This document shows positions 16,532-23,964 of a DNA stretch of 37,920 bases, piece after piece. Made by a program: the position numbers and the translations under genes. Position 1 is the first letter of the stretch, and each line of letters begins with the position of its first letter. Below the pieces are notes generated by a model that was given only the letters and a program-made list of their open reading frames with translations, ran no database searches and had not been told where the DNA came from. The stretch is from Gammaproteobacteria bacterium (lineage in GTDB: Bacteria; Pseudomonadota; Gammaproteobacteria; Xanthomonadales; SZUA-36): contig JAJRYF010000015.1 of assembly GCA_024275935.1 (NCBI GenBank), forward strand, positions 1-37,920. Direction: 5' to 3'.

Positions 16532-17958
16532 GGGCGTCCTTGTGGGGCCACCCCCTGCTGCTGGCTCTTTTGCATAATTTGCTTAACCATTTCCATATCC
16601 GGGGTAACCAAATTCTGGGCCTCGTCTACTCTGGTTTTAACAATCTGTACCGGCTTAAAATTAGCCGCTGGGATTTTCCCGCTACTATCAACTAAACCCC
16701 AATGGCTGTTGGCAAAGAAGTACATCTCATGGCCGCGAATTACGCCATAGTTAGGGTTATCAAATAATGGCTGCGACACTAATAGTGGCGCCATAGCCTT
16801 AACTTCAACACCATCTGCGTCCAATTCAAGACGCAAAACCCTTGCAGGGTTAAAGCCATTTTGGATTATCACCAGAGAGTCTTTCCAGCGGTACATACCA
16901 TCTATACCACTTGAATTAAGCGTATCGGGCATTATTGGTGGGCGCATACCACCATTTTCAAGATTGATAATATACAGACCTTTACTGTAGTCACTAAGGT
17001 AAAGGTAGTCATTCTTCTTATTTAGCACCAACGAACGAATACTTAACAGGCTCGGGTAGGCAGCGAATATTTTGGGTGATTTATCACCTATTTCCATTTT
17101 ATAAATAATTGGCGCCTGTGAACTGGCAATATATACAGTGCCGTCGTCTGCCAGTGCCAAGTTTGCGAAATAATGAGGGTTGCCGTCCAGAGCCATCGGG
17201 TAGTTTTTTATTAGCTTGCCACTCTTCAGGTCAAACTTGAGTAATGCAGAGCGTCCAAAATCTGCTTGCTTATAGCCAGCAAAATTTGGCACAGCCGCGC
17301 TGCTAACCCAAAATATATTGCGTTTGGCATCTACTTTAATATCGTAAATTGCCCACATTCCATTATCATCGTTGGCCAGCAACAATGGAGTAACCTTACC
17401 TGCTTCGGTTATTCTAAATAAGCGCCCATCGCTGATTGTGCCTATAAGAAATGCTTTATTTATCGGATCCCAATCTATTGCTTCCGGCAAGACCACATCA
17501 TCTGGCAGCTTAACTACTGGCTCTAATTCACCCGCCGGCTCGGCAGCCAGCACCATCATGTTATTTACATGATCATATACTTGCGTACCACGGATATTCT
17601 TAGAGTCATCAGTGGAGTTAAAGTCGTAAGCCGCTCCCTGACGCTGGAGCTTAAGCATGAGGTCATAGGCTGCGGTTTTGTCTCCCACCAGAGAGTACGC
17701 CAAGGCCAAGCGGTACATATACTCGGTATCTAAGGGCCGCAACTGATGTAATTTTTGCATGATACGAACAAAGGCTCGGTATTTTTTCCGGGTATAAGCC
17801 CTGCCTGCCAACTGCTTTAACTTGACTACCGAATCTGGTAGCTCGATAGTCTTGGCACTATCCGCCTCTACCTGTTTTTCCGGCAATAATTGTGCGCTTA
17901 CCGAGCTACTTGTGAAGGTAGCAAAGGCCACTATAGTGGCAAGTATTAAAGTTTTCAT
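16528..17958 (-). CDS. Secreted beta-propeller protein (SMP-30/NHL-like), unknown role
   Basis: This 476-aa protein has a clear Sec signal peptide (MKTLILATIVAFATFTSSSVSA, cleavage after about residue 22). A helical segment (about 40-105) resembles a short TPR-like repeat pair (GRAYTRKKYRAFVRIMQKL and YRLALAYSLVGDKTAAYDLMLKL). The rest is rich in repeating beta motifs (for example GTVYIASSQAPIIYKM, YLYLSDYSKGLYIINLENG) consistent with a six-bladed propeller of the SMP-30/gluconolactonase/NHL type. It should be periplasmic or exported. AGGAAG sits 6 nt before the ATG. It converges on the exonuclease gene with a 4-bp overlap and diverges from the Nudix gene. Catalytic residues could not be assigned, so enzymatic function is open. 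Confidence 0.7.
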   Translation of the reverse strand: MKTLILATIVAFATFTSSSVSAQLLPEKQVEADSAKTIELPDSVVKLKQLAGRAYTRKKYRAFVRIMQKLHQLRPLDTEYMYRLALAYSLVGDKTAAYDLMLKLQRQGAAYDFNSTDDSKNIRGTQVYDHVNNMMVLAAEPAGELEPVVKLPDDVVLPEAIDWDPINKAFLIGTISDGRLFRITEAGKVTPLLLANDDNGMWAIYDIKVDAKRNIFWVSSAAVPNFAGYKQADFGRSALLKFDLKSGKLIKNYPMALDGNPHYFANLALADDGTVYIASSQAPIIYKMEIGDKSPKIFAAYPSLLSIRSLVLNKKNDYLYLSDYSKGLYIINLENGGMRPPIMPDTLNSSGIDGMYRWKDSLVIIQNGFNPARVLRLELDADGVEVKAMAPLLVSQPLFDNPNYGVIRGHEMYFFANSHWGLVDSSGKIPAANFKPVQIVKTRVDEAQNLVTPDMEMVKQIMQKSQQQGVAPQGRP

Positions 17959-18055
17959 TTATTCTTCCTAAAGCTCTAATCAGCTAGCCTGTTAGTTTAC
18001 CAAACTATCAAGTCGCTATTGGGGGTGTTTCATACTCTGGACAACAAATTATTCT

Positions 18056-18583
18056 ATGCAAAAACCAAGCTACCATTACCGCGGGAGATTTATTAGCCTG
18101 CTGGAGCGCGATAACTGGGAATACGCTGAGCTAGAAAACAGCCAGGGGCTAGTTGCTATTATTGCCACTACCGAGACACAAGACATCGTTCTGGTTGAAC
18201 AGTTCCGTATTCCGGTAAATTCTAGGGTAATCGAGCTACCAGCCGGGTTGGTGGCTGATAGTGCTGAATTTCAAGGCGAATCGGTAATCACTGCGGGTCG
18301 CCGAGAGTTATTTGAAGAAACCGGCTTTGAAGCTCGCAACTGGAGTGAAATCATGACAGTCCCGCTGAGCGCTGGCCTTACCAGTGCAATGCTTGGGATG
18401 GTGCGCGCGACTGGCCTGCATCGCAGCGGCGAAGGTGGCGGGGATAGCAGTGAAGATATCCTCACGCACATTATCCCACTGACCGAACTTGGGCCATGGC
18501 TAGAGCAGCAGCGTGAACTTGGAAAGCAAATAGACCATAAGGTCTATGCTGCTCTTTACTGGATAGCTAACCCCTTACTTTAG
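18056..18583 (+). CDS. Nudix hydrolase, ADP-ribose pyrophosphatase-like
   Basis: This 175-aa Nudix protein probably hydrolyses ADP-ribose or a similar nucleoside diphosphate derivative. The ADPRase-type lead-in QFRIPVNSRVIELPAGLV is followed by the catalytic helix ESVITAGRRELFEETGFEA, matching the Ex7REUxEExGU half of the Nudix box. The first half (PAGLVADSAEFQGE) has about five extra residues between the Gly and the Glu compared with the standard Gx5E. The metal-binding REL-EE residues are intact. The gene runs opposite to its neighbours on both sides and overlaps the end of the convergent MAPEG gene by 9 bp. The Shine-Dalgarno sequence is weak. The substrate is uncertain. Confidence 0.83.
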   Translation: MQKPSYHYRGRFISLLERDNWEYAELENSQGLVAIIATTETQDIVLVEQFRIPVNSRVIELPAGLVADSAEFQGESVITAGRRELFEETGFEARNWSEIMTVPLSAGLTSAMLGMVRATGLHRSGEGGGDSSEDILTHIIPLTELGPWLEQQRELGKQIDHKVYAALYWIANPLL

Positions 18584-18964
18584 TAAAGTATAAATATTCC
18601 CTATTGATGCCACTAACAACACTAGCCAGGTCAGTGATGTACCAATAAATCGTCCAAGCGAGGTGCCGGCAGAGCGGCTCAAACCAAAAGCATGTAGCAA
18701 CCTGGCAACAACCAAGGCCGCTGCAAGATATGCAGCCATTGTTGCGCCGCCATTGCGTTGCAGCAAGAAAATCAAAATCAAGCTCATGGGCACATATTCG
18801 ATAAAATTAGCCTGCACTCTGGTAGCCAGTATAAGTGGCATATGTTTGCCAGTACCAACACCTATTCTCTCCCGTCGACGAATGCTTACAATACGAAAAG
18901 AAAGCCCGACTAAAATCAAACCCAAAAGTGCAGCACTAATGCCGATAACTAAATTTGTATCCAT
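18575..18964 (-). CDS. MAPEG family membrane protein
   Basis: This 129-aa protein has four hydrophobic segments (about residues 5-27, 45-68, 72-92 and 105-127) and the MAPEG pattern: RIVSIRRRERIGVGTG after TM1, RVQANFIEYVP before TM2, and VARLLHAFGLSRS after TM3. The family includes glutathione transferases and peroxidases; bacterial members are poorly characterised, so activity is not claimed. GAGGA lies 6 nt before the ATG. It starts 26 bp after the methionine gamma-lyase gene on the same strand and is probably its operon partner. It overlaps the Nudix gene end by 9 bp. Confidence 0.85.
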   Translation of the reverse strand: MDTNLVIGISAALLGLILVGLSFRIVSIRRRERIGVGTGKHMPLILATRVQANFIEYVPMSLILIFLLQRNGGATMAAYLAAALVVARLLHAFGLSRSAGTSLGRFIGTSLTWLVLLVASIGNIYTLLK

Positions 18965-18990
18965 GTTTTATCCTCAATAAATAATATCTC

Positions 18991-20205
18991 TCAGGCCGCT
19001 GAAATATTGACCTTCCGCATTGCTTTATCTATCGCCTGCTGTAAATCGGCAATAATGTCCTCAACACCTTCCAAGCCTACAGCAAGACGAATCAAACTAC
19101 TACTAATGCCAGCTGCTTGTAGCTCATCTGGAGCATAGGTTGAGTGGGTCATGGATGCCGGGTGCTGAATCAGAGTTTCAACATCGCCCAAACTAACTGC
19201 CAGGCGGCATAAATGAACCTGGTTCATCATCGCAACAGCCTGTTCAAACCCACCTTGCAGTTCAAAGGCAATCACCGCACCGCCTGCAGACATTTGCGAA
19301 CCAATTAGAGCGTGACCGGGGTGAGAAGCTAAGCCCGGGTAAGCCACACTCTTGATGCCCGGGTGCTGCTCTAGCCAAGCGGCCACCTTCTCTGCATTCT
19401 CCACATGCCTTGCCACTCTTAATGGCAGGGTTTTTAGGCCCCGCATTAATAACCAGGCATCGTGTGGTGAGATTATTGCACCTAAGTCTTTGCGCATTGT
19501 AGATTTAATCTCAGCAATCATCTCTTCTCTTCCACAGGCAATACCAGCAATAACATCGCCATGGCCGTTAAGAAACTTGGTTGCTGAATGAACCACCAGG
19601 TCGGCGCCTAAAACTGCTGGGTTCTGCAAAACTGGCGACATAAAGGTGTTATCAACCACGGTAATAATTTTTCGTTGTTGGCAGAAATCTATAAGTCTGC
19701 TTAAATCCAAAACCTCCAAGCCGGGGTTCAAAGGGGTTTCAATATACATTACTTTGGTATTCTCGCTAACCGCCATTTCCAGCGCAGATTCTGCTACCTC
19801 ATCTACTAACTTAACTTTGATCCCGAACATGGGCAGATGGTGTTGTAACAGAGAATATGAGCAACCATATAGTGCCGATGTTGAAACAACTTCATCACCG
19901 GCTTTGAGCAAAGTTAGTAGTGTTGCAGATATCGCACCCATGCCGGATGCGAATGCTGCGGCGCTTTCAGTTTGCTCCAGCGAGGCCATTCTTTGCTCTA
20001 ACTCACGCACCGTGGGGTTATCTAGGCGGCCATAAATGAATCCATCTTCAGCACCACTAAAGCGGTCTGCGCCCTGGGCTACATTCTCAAATACGAATGA
20101 TGAAGTCTGGTATATAGGTGGCGACAAAGATCCGTTCGGGTAGGACTGTTTATTCGGCCCGTGGATTGCGAGTGTGTTTATATTCGTGCTTTTATTTTTG
20201 CTCAT
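18991..20205 (-). CDS. megL: Methionine gamma-lyase
   Basis: This 404-aa PLP enzyme of the Cys/Met metabolism family splits methionine (and often homocysteine) to 2-oxobutyrate, ammonia and methanethiol or H2S. The PLP lysine is K210 in HSATKFLNGHGD. The tetrad-type residues Y113 and C115 are in LYGCSY; this Cys is a marker of methionine gamma-lyase, while cystathionine enzymes usually have Gly. A KD pair before LGAIISPHDAWLLMRG also matches the Pseudomonas putida enzyme, as does HPASMTHSTY near the C-terminus. AAGG lies 9 nt before the ATG. An Lrp-family regulator gene precedes it by 37 bp on the same strand, recalling the mdeR-mdeA pair. ahcY and metK upstream put it in a methionine-cycle neighbourhood. 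Cystathionine gamma-lyase activity is the main alternative. Confidence 0.87.
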   Translation of the reverse strand: MSKNKSTNINTLAIHGPNKQSYPNGSLSPPIYQTSSFVFENVAQGADRFSGAEDGFIYGRLDNPTVRELEQRMASLEQTESAAAFASGMGAISATLLTLLKAGDEVVSTSALYGCSYSLLQHHLPMFGIKVKLVDEVAESALEMAVSENTKVMYIETPLNPGLEVLDLSRLIDFCQQRKIITVVDNTFMSPVLQNPAVLGADLVVHSATKFLNGHGDVIAGIACGREEMIAEIKSTMRKDLGAIISPHDAWLLMRGLKTLPLRVARHVENAEKVAAWLEQHPGIKSVAYPGLASHPGHALIGSQMSAGGAVIAFELQGGFEQAVAMMNQVHLCRLAVSLGDVETLIQHPASMTHSTYAPDELQAAGISSSLIRLAVGLEGVEDIIADLQQAIDKAMRKVNISAA

Positions 20206-20242
20206 AACTTATCGCCTTAGGGCTGATCACGAGCACCAATAT

Positions 20243-20716
20243 TTAGCTCAGTGGCAGCTCGGTACTGGTTTTAATTTCTCGTAACACCACACTGGTGTGA
20301 ATTCTGGCAATCCCCGGCATTGGAATTAATTGCCGGGAAATGAAATCATGTAAAGCTTCTGTATTAGCCACCAACACTTTGAGAAGATAATCATACTCTC
20401 CGGTCAGATGGTGGCACTCAAGCACCTCTGGCATTGCCACAAGCTTGCCCAGAATCTGCTGCATATGCTCTGGCTGGTGCAGCTCCAGGCTTAGCTCAAT
20501 AAAGCACAGATTATCTAAACCTAAGCTACGCCGATCTAAGCGGGCGTAATAACCGATAATAACGCCATTTTGTTCTAAACGCTTAACTCTGGCTAAACAA
20601 GCAGGCGCGGATAAGTTAATTTTTTTAGCCAAAGCCGAGTTACTGATTCGCCCTTGCTGCTGCAATATAGCCAAAATAGCCAAATCGCTTTTATCTAACT
20701 TGGGTTTATTTTCCAT
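20243..20716 (-). CDS. Lrp/AsnC family transcriptional regulator
   Basis: This 157-aa regulator has an N-terminal helix-turn-helix (SNSALAKKINLSAPACLARVKRLEQNGVI, residues about 22-52) and a C-terminal RAM ligand-binding domain (about 70-150) containing CHHLTGEYDYLLKV. Such proteins form dimers to octamers and respond to amino acids. AAGGA lies 9 nt before the ATG. It is placed 37 bp upstream of methionine gamma-lyase on the same strand, so it likely controls that gene in response to methionine or a related amino acid, by analogy with MdeR of Pseudomonas putida. The upstream 301-bp gap is AT-rich next to the gene and holds a plus-strand small-RNA-like unit further out. Confidence 0.9.
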   Translation of the reverse strand: MENKPKLDKSDLAILAILQQQGRISNSALAKKINLSAPACLARVKRLEQNGVIIGYYARLDRRSLGLDNLCFIELSLELHQPEHMQQILGKLVAMPEVLECHHLTGEYDYLLKVLVANTEALHDFISRQLIPMPGIARIHTSVVLREIKTSTELPLS

Positions 20717-20789
20717 ATTTTACTTATCCTTGCAATTTATTTCGTATACATATCAATATATAAACATATATTACACTTAATGCCTTTAT

Positions 20790-20819
20790 TTGCAAAATTA
20801 TATTAGAATTTATGATAAT
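20790..20819 (+). promoter_or_regulatory. Candidate plus-strand promoter of an intergenic RNA
   Basis: TTGCAA (20790-20795) is followed by overlapping -10 candidates TATGAT (20811-20816) and GATAAT (20814-20819, 18-bp spacing). It reads away from the Lrp gene, towards ahcY, where no plus-strand protein gene exists. A start near 20826 would feed the structured region that ends at 20983. Confidence 0.45.
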
Positions 20820-20825
20820 TTTATT

Positions 20826-20983
20826 AAGAATTATTAACCAGAGCTCTCAAGCGTCTGGGTGGCGTTGCACGGTAGTTGTGAACTGAGATAAACAGGGCAG
20901 TACTCGCAGTATTAATCTGCACGCGGTCAGAGCTCAATCGCTAGCTGCTTTCGAGCTACCTCGCCTGTGAGGCGAGGTTTTTT
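20826..20983 (+). ncRNA. Candidate small RNA between the Lrp gene and ahcY
   Basis: About 158 nt lie between a plausible plus-strand promoter and a strong plus-strand terminator, with no ORF of note. Internal features: CAGAGCTC occurs twice (20839-20846 and 20928-20935) and, being largely palindromic, can close an outer stem. GCGTTGCA (20862-20869) can pair with TGCACGC (20918-20924) with one bulge. TAGCT and AGCTA form a small hairpin just before the terminator. It is more G+C-rich than the AT-rich DNA before it. It does not resemble 6S RNA, SRP RNA, tmRNA or a tRNA. A regulatory RNA for the methionine genes would be a guess. The alternative is that this is a leader of the Lrp gene read on the minus strand. 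Confidence 0.45.
20958..20983 (+). terminator. Strong intrinsic terminator, plus strand
   Basis: ACCTCGCC (20958-20965) and GGCGAGGT (20971-20978) form a perfect 8-bp stem with a TGTGA loop, followed by six T (20978-20983). On the minus strand the T-tract is on the wrong side, so this ends a plus-strand transcript, not ahcY. Confidence 0.8.
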
Positions 20984-20990
20984 GGGGCAA

Positions 20991-21008
20991 TAGAGGTGAA
21001 TACCTCTA
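20991..21008 (+). terminator. Second hairpin, possible back-up terminator
   Basis: TAGAGGT (20991-20997) and ACCTCTA (21002-21008) form a perfect 7-bp stem with a GAAT loop, followed on the plus strand by a T-rich stretch up to 21019. It lies 9 bp past the ahcY stop, so it may also protect the 3' end of ahcY mRNA. Confidence 0.5.
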
Positions 21009-21017
21009 GTTTAGTTT

Positions 21018-22445
21018 TTAGTAGCGGTAATGATCTGGCTTATATGGGCCATCAACGCTAACACCAATATATTCAGCCTGGTCAGGAGTCAGCCTGGTTA
21101 AATGCGCATTGATTCGCTGCAGGTGTAAAATAGCGACTTTTTCGTCCAGATGCTTAGGTAGTGTGTACACATCTTTACCGTAATTACCGCCCCGCTGCCA
21201 TAATTCCAGTTGCGCCAACACCTGATTAGTAAAGGAGTTAGACATAACAAAACTAGGATGACCGGTGGCACAACCAAGGTTTACCAGACGACCTTTAGCC
21301 AACAGGATAATCCGCTTGCCATCGGGAAAGATTACATGATCGACCTGATCTTTAATATTTACCCATTCGTATTTTTCCAGACCAGCAACATCAATCTCAT
21401 TATCAAAGTGACCGATGTTGCACACAATCGCTTCATTGCGCATTCTCAACATATGCGCTTCAGTGATTACATTATAGTTACCGGTAGCGGTCACCACGAT
21501 ATCAATCTGGTCGATTACATCGTCTACAGTAACCACCCGGAAACCTTCCATTGCCGCTTGTAATGCGCAAATCGGGTCTATCTCGGTTATCACTACAGTA
21601 GCGCCAAGCCCACGCAGAGATTGGGCGCAACCCTTACCAACATCGCCATAGCCACAAACTAGGGCGACTTTACCAGCAATCATTACATCGGTAGCTCGTT
21701 TGATACCATCAACCAATGACTCACGGCAACCATATAAATTATCGAACTTGGATTTGGTGACTGAATCGTTTACATTGATCGCTGGAAACGGCAGCCGACC
21801 TTCATCACGCAAGCGATATAAACGATTTACGCCAGTTGTGGTTTCTTCAGTAACACCCTGAATGTTTTTAAGAATATTGCTATACCAGCCAGGCTTATTG
21901 ACCAACTGCGCGCGGATGGACTTATACAAGGCCACTTCTTCCTCGCTGTCAGGGTTATCCAACACCGATAAATCAGTTTCGGCTTGGGTACCCAACATAA
22001 CCAACATGGTGGCATCGCCGCCGTCATCCAAAATCAGATTCGGGGTGCCGCCATCGTGCCAGTCCATCATCCGGTGGGTGTAGTCCCAATACTCATCCAG
22101 AGTTTCGCCCTTATAAGCAAACACTGGTATTCCCTGATCGGCAATAGCTGCTGCTGCATGATCTTGAGTTGAATATATATTGCACGACACCCAACGAACT
22201 TCAGCACCCAGGGCAATCAGGGTTTCAATTAGCACGGCGGTCTGAATAGTCATATGCAAAGAACCCGCAATGCGAGCGCCCTTTAATGGCTTGGAATCGC
22301 CATATTCAGCTTGTAAAGCCATCAAACCTGGCATTTCGGACTCAGCAATACCAATTTCCTTATGTCCCCACTCGGCCAGGCTAATATCTTTAATCAGGTA
22401 ATCTTGTTTATCAGTTGTTGATGTATTCATAGGTAGTTTCTCCAA
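21018..22445 (-). CDS. ahcY: Adenosylhomocysteinase (SAH hydrolase)
   Basis: This 475-aa NAD-dependent enzyme splits S-adenosylhomocysteine into homocysteine and adenosine, relieving product inhibition of methyltransferases. Conserved segments include [36 protein letters not shown], the Rossmann motif [16 protein letters not shown], and the C-terminal KPDHYRY that closes the NAD site of the neighbouring subunit. The length is that of the longer bacterial form. GGAG lies about 9 nt before the ATG at 22445; a second ATG five codons downstream is possible. metK is the next gene upstream on the same strand, and the whole 176-bp gap between them is taken up by a long palindrome. No SAH riboswitch pattern was seen in the leader. 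Confidence 0.97.
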   Translation of the reverse strand: MEKLPMNTSTTDKQDYLIKDISLAEWGHKEIGIAESEMPGLMALQAEYGDSKPLKGARIAGSLHMTIQTAVLIETLIALGAEVRWVSCNIYSTQDHAAAAIADQGIPVFAYKGETLDEYWDYTHRMMDWHDGGTPNLILDDGGDATMLVMLGTQAETDLSVLDNPDSEEEVALYKSIRAQLVNKPGWYSNILKNIQGVTEETTTGVNRLYRLRDEGRLPFPAINVNDSVTKSKFDNLYGCRESLVDGIKRATDVMIAGKVALVCGYGDVGKGCAQSLRGLGATVVITEIDPICALQAAMEGFRVVTVDDVIDQIDIVVTATGNYNVITEAHMLRMRNEAIVCNIGHFDNEIDVAGLEKYEWVNIKDQVDHVIFPDGKRIILLAKGRLVNLGCATGHPSFVMSNSFTNQVLAQLELWQRGGNYGKDVYTLPKHLDEKVAILHLQRINAHLTRLTPDQAEYIGVSVDGPYKPDHYRY

Positions 22446-22460
22446 AAAGTAATAATATTA

Positions 22461-22621
22461 GGAGTCTCTGGTTTATTCTGGGTGAAGCAGATTGAGATTT
22501 ATAATTTTCAAGAGCAAGGCGGTAAGTGCTAGTAATAGCAACGCTATTGCTAGTACTTGCCAACGCAGCTATTGAAAATTATAGGCTCAAGATGCTCATT
22601 CACGAATAGATCAGAGGCTCC
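22461..22621. repeat. Giant near-perfect palindrome filling the metK-ahcY gap
   Basis: Two arms of about 79 bp (22461-22539 and 22543-22621) are inverted copies separated by only AAC. By eye about three quarters of aligned positions match. The best blocks are GGAG-CTCTG-T-TATTC at the ends, TATAATTTTCAA in the middle and AAGT-CTAG-AATAGC at the tip. In these blocks all six single-base mismatches would be G-U pairs in a plus-strand RNA and A-C in a minus-strand RNA. The right arm ends at the metK stop codon and the left arm 15 bp before the ahcY ATG. TTA flanks both ends, so a MITE-like insertion is possible; a structured RNA is the alternative. Confidence 0.8.
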
Positions 22622-23797
22622 TTACAGGCCAGCGAGAGATCTTAATTGCTCGGCGCGATCAGTTTGTTCCCAGCTAAATGCTCCGGTATCGGCATTATAG
22701 GTTCGGCCAAAATGGCCATAGGCGGCGGTTTGCCGGTAAATAGGTTTGATTAAGTCCAGCATTTGAATAATCCCGTATGGAGTCAGGTCAAACTGCTCGT
22801 TAATCAACTTGCCAATAAGCTCAACCGGAACCTTTTCGGTGCCAAATGTTTCTACCGAAACCGAGGTTGGCTCGGCTACGCCAATAGCATAGGAAATTTG
22901 AATTTCGCAGCGATCTGCAAGCCCGGCGGCAACAATATTTTTAGCTACATAACGGCCAGCATAAGTTGCCGAACGATCTACTTTTGATGGGTCTTTGCCG
23001 GAAAATGCACCGCCACCATGCCGAGCCATGCCGCCATAGGTATCGACGATAATTTTCCGCCCGGTCAAACCTGCATCACCAACCGGACCACCAATTACAA
23101 AACGACCGGTAGGGTTAATGTGATATTTGGTGTCGCTACTTAGCCACTGCGCTGGTAACACCGGATCAATAATCTCGGTGCGTACCAGTTCTTCCAAATC
23201 TGACATGGAAATATCTTTTGAATGCTGGGTAGAAAGTACTACCGCGTCTATGCCCACAGGCTTGCCATCCTCATAGCGGAAGGTCAGCTGCGATTTGGCA
23301 TCTGGGCGCAAGTAAGCTTTACCATCATCCAGATTGCGACGAACCCAAGCTTGGCGCTTGACCAACTGGTGGGAGTAGTGAATTGGTGCTGGCATTAACA
23401 CCTCGGTTTCATTACTGGCATAGCCAAACATCAAGCCCTGATCACCAGCGCCCTGGGCTTTGGCTTCCTCGCGATCAACCCCACTATTAATATCACCAGA
23501 TTGCTTGCCAATTATATTTATAATTCCACAGGTCTTGCCATCGTAGCCCATCTCCGATGAGGTGTAGCCGATGTCGCAGATTACTCCGCGAATCAGGTCT
23601 TCCAGATCTACCCAGGCAGAGGTTGTGATTTCACCGCCAACGATAGCTACCCCGGTTTTTACAAAGGTTTCACAGGCAACCCGTGCTTTAGGATCGAGCT
23701 CCAAAATAGCATCAAGAATGGCATCGGATATCTGATCTGCCATTTTGTCAGGATGACCCTCAGAAACGGACTCAGAAGTAAATTGAATACTGCTCAT
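22622..23797 (-). CDS. metK: S-adenosylmethionine synthetase
   Basis: This 391-aa enzyme makes S-adenosylmethionine from methionine and ATP. All three repeated domains are present, with the signatures [20 protein letters not shown] at the N-terminus, [12 protein letters not shown] near residue 117, and [23 protein letters not shown] near 260. The length is standard. The start follows the conserved N-terminus; the only purine-rich stretch upstream (AAGAGA) is 11-12 nt from the ATG and lies in the 3' arm of a perfect 9-bp inverted repeat, so translation may be sensitive to that hairpin. It lies 167 bp downstream of the Mrp operon and upstream of ahcY on the same strand, and should act with AhcY in the activated-methyl cycle. 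Confidence 0.98.
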   Translation of the reverse strand: MSSIQFTSESVSEGHPDKMADQISDAILDAILELDPKARVACETFVKTGVAIVGGEITTSAWVDLEDLIRGVICDIGYTSSEMGYDGKTCGIINIIGKQSGDINSGVDREEAKAQGAGDQGLMFGYASNETEVLMPAPIHYSHQLVKRQAWVRRNLDDGKAYLRPDAKSQLTFRYEDGKPVGIDAVVLSTQHSKDISMSDLEELVRTEIIDPVLPAQWLSSDTKYHINPTGRFVIGGPVGDAGLTGRKIIVDTYGGMARHGGGAFSGKDPSKVDRSATYAGRYVAKNIVAAGLADRCEIQISYAIGVAEPTSVSVETFGTEKVPVELIGKLINEQFDLTPYGIIQMLDLIKPIYRQTAAYGHFGRTYNADTGAFSWEQTDRAEQLRSLAGL

Positions 23798-23805
23798 TAT
23801 AGTTA

Positions 23806-23833
23806 ATATCTCTTAATTCGGATAAAGAGATAT
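23806..23833 (-). promoter_or_regulatory. Hairpin in the metK leader overlapping the ribosome-binding region
   Basis: ATATCTCTT (23806-23814) and AAGAGATAT (23825-23833) are perfect reverse complements with a 10-nt loop. On the metK mRNA the 3' arm holds AAGAGA, the only Shine-Dalgarno-like stretch before the ATG, so folding would hide it. This suggests, but does not show, translational or thermosensor-like control. No known SAM riboswitch consensus is visible. Confidence 0.5.
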
Positions 23834-23964
23834 ATTTTACCCGCACAGACCATTATGCACCAGTAATTTCACATACTTTCTGATATATATGCCGTATTTC
23901 TACCGATTACCTAGCTTACACGCCAATAACCAGTCAGCACTTACGGCTGCTAGCGGCATGGTTT

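Noticed and set aside
20958-20983. Terminator of ahcY
   Set aside because: The T-tract lies on the plus-strand side of the stem; read on the minus strand the stem is followed by mixed sequence, so it does not fit a minus-strand intrinsic terminator.
22446-22621. SAH riboswitch upstream of ahcY
   Set aside because: The conserved GAGGAGCGCUGC-type core is absent on the minus strand; the gap is one long palindrome instead.
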